Below, one piece after another: positions 59,612 to 64,000 of a DNA stretch of 64,000 nt. The notes beneath the pieces are model-generated. The model was not told where the DNA came from. It saw only the letters and a list, made by a program, of their open reading frames with translations, and did not search any database. The first letter of the stretch is position 1; the number at the start of each line of letters is the position of its first letter. The stretch covers positions 63,717,977-63,781,976 of the forward strand of contig OX424555.1 of assembly GCA_949152475.1 (NCBI GenBank). Reading direction: 5' to 3'. A program made the position numbers and the translations under genes. Source of the DNA: Terebella lapidaria (taxonomy: Eukaryota > Annelida > Polychaeta > Terebellida > Terebellidae).

Positions 59612-60150
59612 TCAAAGCAACTGCCTTCGAAAGTATGCAATATTTTTGCTCAAAAACAAATTTTAGTGCAACTCATCTAATACAAGATAACAACACATGT
59701 GCACGTTGATTTAGACGATGACCGTCCTTCCGAGTTGTCTCTCAATCCGTTTTAACACACATCGTATGCAAGCTTTGTATATAAACAATCGAAGTGTATC
59801 CACCAAACCCGAATGTAAACAAATGCCCAAATTGCTCTTAGAAGTCCACATCGAGTAGACTTTCCAGTTTGCATCTACATATACATGTATCTACAAGAAA
59901 ATAGTCCGTGATATACGGTTGATCAGTGGGTGGAATTGTCAGTTCATTTCTAAAATTTTGCACTTTTATGCTTTGTTTACAACTGCGTGTGATGGATACA
60001 GTTCCTGTATTCCCGTGCGAACGGCCTGTTCAAATGAGTATAATTTCCAAAAGGACTCGTTGTAATTTGATGTGAGTACGTCTGATTCAGTTAATTTCAT
60101 ACTTTTAATATGAAATATATATTGTCTGTTATCGAAGGCAGTTTCTTTAA
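59612..60150 (-). mobile_element. TTAA-flanked MITE family A, copy 3
   Basis: Left end TCAA+AGCAACTGCCTTCGAA (TTAA mutated once), right end TCGAAGGCAGTTTC with TTAA at 60147-60150. Interior as in copies 1 and 2. Confidence 0.75.
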
Positions 60151-60717
60151 TCGCAGTCAACTGGAAAGTATATCTCGAGTTTGTTTAAAAAAAACTGTTG
60201 TTCTCCACATAATTCGACCCGCCGAATCCGTTTGGTTTTGGTTCCGTTTTCACTTTAAATTTCGTTTGAGAGCACAGTTTGTCTCATTCTCCTCGGTATG
60301 ACCCAAAACATTGGCGAATATACTAAATAAACGGACATTAATCTGAATTATTTCCGTTTGCGAGGTCTCAGTGACGCACAGCGAGTGCTTCCACGGTGGA
60401 CATAGGTCTACAGGTACGTTGCGCGCTATTGTGCGGGGTTCGCCCATATACTAGTATTCTGTGAACTGTAGTGTACAATGTTTCGCGTTAGACGTCAGGA
60501 ACGTCTGTGTGATAGGCCTAGGCCTACAGCGGGGTTCGCAAATGTGATTTTTTGCACGAGCTGGTGTACATGTAAATTCTATTAAGGCTAATAGAAACAT
60601 CCACGTAATATCTCGTTTGGGGAAAATTACACTTGTACAGCCAATTGACGAGAATTGGGTGGATGTGTTGTCGGCATTTAAGCCACTGCCACGGAGACGC
60701 ATAAAAGCATGATATAC
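60151..60717. other. No gene recognised
   Basis: Moderately GC-richer DNA with CpG (60360-60540). No reading frame of note. Confidence 0.4.
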
Positions 60718-60724
60718 GAGATAC

Positions 60725-61986
60725 AGTAGCGGATTTAGAGGGGGGGTTGCTGGGGTCAGGACCCCCCCTTTTCGAAAAAAAAATACATATACCTAGGCGG
60801 GTTCAGCCTTCCTGCCCGAAAAAAAATGATGTCAAAATACCATGTTTAAGAACAAGTGGATCATGGTGAGTTCGTTCGAAATGTATACTCAGGAGAGACT
60901 GGGATGCTACCACAGGACATAAAAAGGGGTCTGGCTTCTGGGGTCCTTCAGCGGGCCCCGGACCCCCCATCCAAATGTGCAGATTCCCTTCTACATTTTT
61001 TACAAACTTTTCAGGACATAGTCATCAATGAATTTTTAACTGCAATATATACCCAGGAGAGCCACTAAATTAATTCAGAACATAAAAAGGCTATGATTCC
61101 TGGGGTCCTTCAGTGGGCTCCAGACCCCCGGCCCAAATGTCCAGCTTCTCTTCCACATTTTTACAAACTTTCCAGAACATGGTCATCAATGAATTCTCAA
61201 GTGCAACCATTCCCAGAAAAGGCCACAAAATTAGTTCAGAACATAAGGAAGGCTATGACTTCTGGGGCCTTTGGCTGGGCCCCAGGACCCCCGGCCCAAA
61301 TGTGTAGCTTCCCTTCTACATGTACACTTTCCAGAACATGGTCATCCATAAATTTTTAAGTACAATTTATTCCCAGGAGAAGGCCACAAAATAAGTTCAG
61401 AACATAAAAAGGGCTATGACTTCTGGGGCCCTTGAGCGGGCCCCAGACCCCCGGCCCAAATGGGTAGCTTCCCTTCCACTTTCTACCAAAGTTTCCAGAA
61501 CATTGTCATCGATGAATTTTAAAGTGCAATTCGTTTCCAGGAAAGGCCACAAAACTAATTCAGAACATAAAAAGGCTCGGATTTCTGGGCCCTTCAGCAG
61601 GCCCTAGCCCCCCCCCCCCCCCCCCCACCAAGGTGAAACAGGTTCGTGTCGTTTCTAGTTTTTGCATTTATTATGAAAGTACAACGATCAATGGGTATTC
61701 AAGTGAATACAGGAGATTCCATCAACTTACCTCAAGTTATAAAATAGATTCTGGCTTCAGGGTCTCTTGAGCGGGCCCCAGACCCATACTGGGACAGGCT
61801 CGCTTCACTCACAACTTTTTTTACAAATATACAAGGGGCAAGAAGTGGGATTTACACCCAGGAGATACCAGGAAGCTACCACAGGACAGAACAAAGACTC
61901 TGGCTTCTGGGGCCCTTGAGTGGGCCCCAGACCCCACGCCATATAATGTTGGACCCCCTCTTTTCAAATTCCTGGATCCGCCCCTG
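60725..61986. mobile_element. hAT-like non-autonomous element with internal 162-bp tandem repeats
   Basis: The left end AGTAGCGGATTTAGAGGGGG and the complement of the right end, CAGGGGCGGATCCAGGAAT, are imperfect inverted repeats of the CAGGGGCGGATCCAGG type common in hAT elements. GAGATAC is repeated on both sides (60718-60724 and 61987-61993). Inside, at least five units of about 162 bp (starting near 60889, 61052, 61215, 61376 and 61540) share TTCTGGGG-CCTT-AGCGGGCCCCAGACCCC, TCTACATTTT-TACAAACTTTCCAGAACAT and GTCATCAATGAATTT. Two further diverged units lie at 61745-61945. The frames they open are artefacts of GC-rich repeats. Confidence 0.75.
61607..61627. repeat. Poly-C tract
   Basis: About twenty C residues inside the fifth internal repeat of the hAT-like element, where the other units read GGCCCCAGACCCCCGG. 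Confidence 0.95.
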
Positions 61987-61993
61987 GAGATAC

Positions 61994-62282
61994 CTGAGGG
62001 CACTTCGCAAAACATAGAGTCCAAATCAAGTCATTGTGTTTAACAGTTTTGGGCCATTTTTATATGTGATTATTTCAATATAACCGTGGTTGATTTTTGC
62101 CATGGTAATATTGTTTCATTCCATTGAGGATTTCACCTCATGAATGTTCCCGTCACAAATATTTTCCCGTGGTGAAACAACATTAGAACACAAAAGAACA
62201 CACTTTTCGTATCACATGATGATTGTACACCGTAACGATGGCAACTCAACGATGGTATTGTGTATATCAGATATTGTTTCAG
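61994..62282. other. Flank and intron 5' of the fibronectin type II exons
   Basis: AT-rich. Ends in the acceptor tract GTATATCAGATATTGTTTCAG. The open frame here simply runs into the exon and is not part of it. Confidence 0.6.
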
Positions 62283-62486
62283 GCGATGCGACGATATCGA
62301 GCTGGGTAATGCCTACTCTGGGAGGCAATGCTGGAGGCGCTCCTTGTGTCTTTCCCTTCATCTCTGGTGGCTACAGCTGGGACAGTTGTATAGAGGCTGG
62401 CAGACCCGGCGATCTCTTCTCTCCTTGGTGTGCTACAACAAGCAACTTCGACACGGACGGGCTATGGGGATACTGCTCACAAACGG
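62283..62486 (+). CDS. Exon encoding a fibronectin type II domain (first of two)
   Basis: The exon follows the acceptor GATATTGTTTCAG and ends at ACGG|GTACTG. It is 204 nt long, phase 1 at both sides. The protein reads GGNAGGAPCVFPFISGGYSW, then DSCIEAGRPGDLF, SPWCATTSNFDTDGLWGYCS. The four cysteines (APC, DSC, PWC, GYC) and the aromatic residues FPF, YSW and WGY are the full fibronectin type II signature. Such domains bind collagen, phosphocholine or sugars in secreted and cell-surface proteins, for example with EGF, lectin or metalloprotease modules. Symmetrical phase 1-1 exons are typical of domain shuffling. The start codon and the rest of the gene are not in view. Confidence 0.9.
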
Positions 62487-62568
62487 GTACTGATTCTCAG
62501 CCTTTCGGACGTCAAAATTTTGATGCAAATTTTGACTTCGACCGAGTCATAATTACATGTGTTTTCAG

Positions 62569-62754
62569 TACGAGTGTACGATGCTCCCGACGGGTACACG
62601 CACTGTCGCTTCCCGTATCTATATGGAGGAACGTGGTACTACGGGTGTCAGCGCCCGGAGCCCGCCTCGCTCCCATTGAAGACTCAACCCTGGTGCGGAG
62701 TCGTCTCCGACATCGACAGCAACCCCAACATGGTCGGAAAATGTGTCATGCAAC
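62569..62754 (+). CDS. Exon encoding a second, diverged fibronectin type II domain
   Basis: It follows TTACATGTGTTTTCAG after an 82-bp intron and ends at CAAC|GTGAGC. It is 186 nt long, again phase 1-1, and joins the previous exon in frame. The protein reads DAPDGYTHCRFPYLYGGTWY, YGCQRPEPASLPLKTQPWCG, VVSDIDSNPNMVGKCVMQ. Cysteine spacing (HC, GC, WC, KC) and FPY...GG.WY fit a fibronectin type II domain, but the loop before WC and the C-terminal part differ from the first domain: WGYC is replaced by VGKC, so a conserved tryptophan/tyrosine of the fold is missing. It belongs to the same transcript as 62283-62486. No further exon is recognised downstream in the window. Confidence 0.8.
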
Positions 62755-63442
62755 GTGAGCAGTATGTTTTCTCTTCAAGTGTAACCTCGCTGTTATTGCA
62801 TGACACGGATATGTTGATACATATATTACACTATGTATCCTAGCCATAATGAGCACCAACTCTGCAAGTTGTAAAGCGGCTTTTTGTTTAGTGTTGCCAC
62901 TGTGCTCGTTCGCAATATTCATCCGCGATATTCTAAAACGTACGGAGCGCTATTCGTCAGAATATGAAGATACGAATGGGCGCCTGGCCAGTATTAGCGA
63001 ATAATACTAGATGTAGTGTGTGTGATAACAGTCGGTAACTCAATTGGAACTGAAAGTTCTGTATCCGGTAGATGATGACGACTCGAATCGCCTAAGATAT
63101 TCTCTAAATCGATCCTTGATCACTACCTTTGTGTCAATGTTGATCATTTCCATACTAGAGACGCTGATCTGTGTCATGAAAGCATTAAGTTGTAGTCTCC
63201 CCCCATGTATTTCAGGCTCGTCTCTAGCACTATTTGGATTGCGGCTATGCATATCGACTGTCACAAAACGATACCAATATTTTAGCTATCACATGTGATA
63301 CCTATAATAATTATGCACAACAATCCCATCAATGGATAGCACTTTGGAACACATGTTCACACGATATACATATACATGTAGATACATGTTTATTTCAATA
63401 ATATTACAATATCGACAACCAGCGGTACATTTTGGGCTTTTT
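62755..63442. other. Intron or downstream DNA after the fibronectin type II exons
   Basis: Starts with the donor GTGAGC and contains no further recognisable module. An acceptor-like CCCATGTATTTCAG near 63200-63214 leads into a frame that stops at once. Confidence 0.5.
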
Positions 63443-63655
63443 AGGGTACCGGATCCTTGGTCCGATAACGTATTGCCGTGGCGTTGCGCCTGTCGTCCGT
63501 CGTCGTTCGTCTTCATTTTTATCTTTGAAGTTTACGGTCGAGTCTTTCTGAAAGTTTGCACAAAAATGTCTAAAATATTTCAGGAGGGAGATATTTATAT
63601 TTTTTTATTTTAAATTTTTTTTTCAAAATGTCTCCCGATGTCGTTGGCTCAGATT
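63443..63655 (+). mobile_element. Family II element, 5' end only
   Basis: After a TTTTT run, AGGGTACCGGATCCTTGGTC, GATAACGTATTGCCGTGGCG, CGTCGTC, TTTACGGTCGAGTC and TTTGCACAAAAATG as in the other copies. It is lost after TTTTTTTTCAAAATG near 63630-63650, before any core repeat. Confidence 0.75.
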
Positions 63656-64000
63656 GAAAAAAAAATCATTACCAGAATGCTCAAGCATTTTGGTCGTTCC
63701 ATATCAATTTCTAAATACAATGAATGTAATACATGGCATGTGTTAGCTAAAAAAATAAACAGGCAAATACTAGTAAATCAACATCTTTGTGTCTATTGAT
63801 TGGGGATTAGTGTTAGAAGATATATGTATATTATTATTATTATTTCTCATCTACTTTTCATCCGAATTATCCACATTAAACACTTATTAATAATAAATCG
63901 ATCATTTGCGATCGTTTGCTGAATCTATCCATTGGAATTCAATTCATACCAGACAACCCTATTCCGAACACATCCACTGATATTTTGTCACCCCTCCAAC
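63656..64000. other. No gene or recognised repeat
   Basis: AT-rich DNA up to the window edge. Confidence 0.5.

Noticed and set aside
60856..61607. Glycine/proline-rich frames (SGALERAPDPRPK type)
   Set aside because: They follow the GC-rich 162-bp repeats of the hAT-like element and change frame from unit to unit.

Overview
The window is a gene-poor, AT-rich piece of a eukaryotic nuclear genome, almost certainly from a marine invertebrate and most likely a mollusc. Three things point that way: tandem repeats built on the TGACCTTTGACCT motif inside Helitron/Helentron-like (pearl-like) elements; several truncated copies of a retroelement whose reverse-transcriptase C-terminus and 3' tail (GGTGCCAC...GGAACACCTG) resemble one I know as abundant in bivalve DNA; and an extracellular-type gene with fibronectin type II exons. 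No prokaryotic operons, rRNA genes or intact tRNA genes are present. Class and species cannot be fixed from the sequence alone.

Layout. 1-18829 is one head-to-tail array of ten complete units and one partial unit of a single Helentron-like family. The units share a 5' end (AATCG, a small hairpin, then ACTTGGCAAAAT), carry one or two tRNA-derived sequences on the minus strand (17 in all), have 300-bp TGACCT-type core repeats in some units, and usually end in a 12-bp perfect terminal hairpin. One unit is interrupted by a 4.09-kb transposon flanked by TTAA. Another holds a 2.27-kb nested element of a second family with the same architecture, whose core is a six-part higher-order repeat. 18830-32500 is mostly unclassified DNA with fragments of a second Helitron-like family (called family II here), retroelement 3' ends and small dispersed repeats. 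32505-50100 holds two full family II elements (33281-34401 and 44278-46198), TTAA-flanked and hAT-like MITEs, more retroelement tails, and two paralogous terminal-exon fragments of an unrecognised protein. 51458-53538 is a 2.1-kb minisatellite of 32/34-bp units that is open in all three plus-strand frames. 60724-61986 is a hAT-like non-autonomous element with internal 162-bp repeats.

Genes. The only confidently recognised coding sequence is a pair of fibronectin type II exons at 62283-62486 and 62569-62754 (plus strand), both phase 1-1 and separated by an 82-bp intron; they belong to a gene that must extend beyond the exons seen here. Other coding candidates (a signal-peptide-like first exon at 32505, a small secreted-peptide ORF at 34965-35174, terminal-exon fragments at 41708-42240 and 49726-49812, an exon-like stretch at 55773-56008) are weak and given low confidence. 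Most open reading frames in the window are chance frames in repeats.
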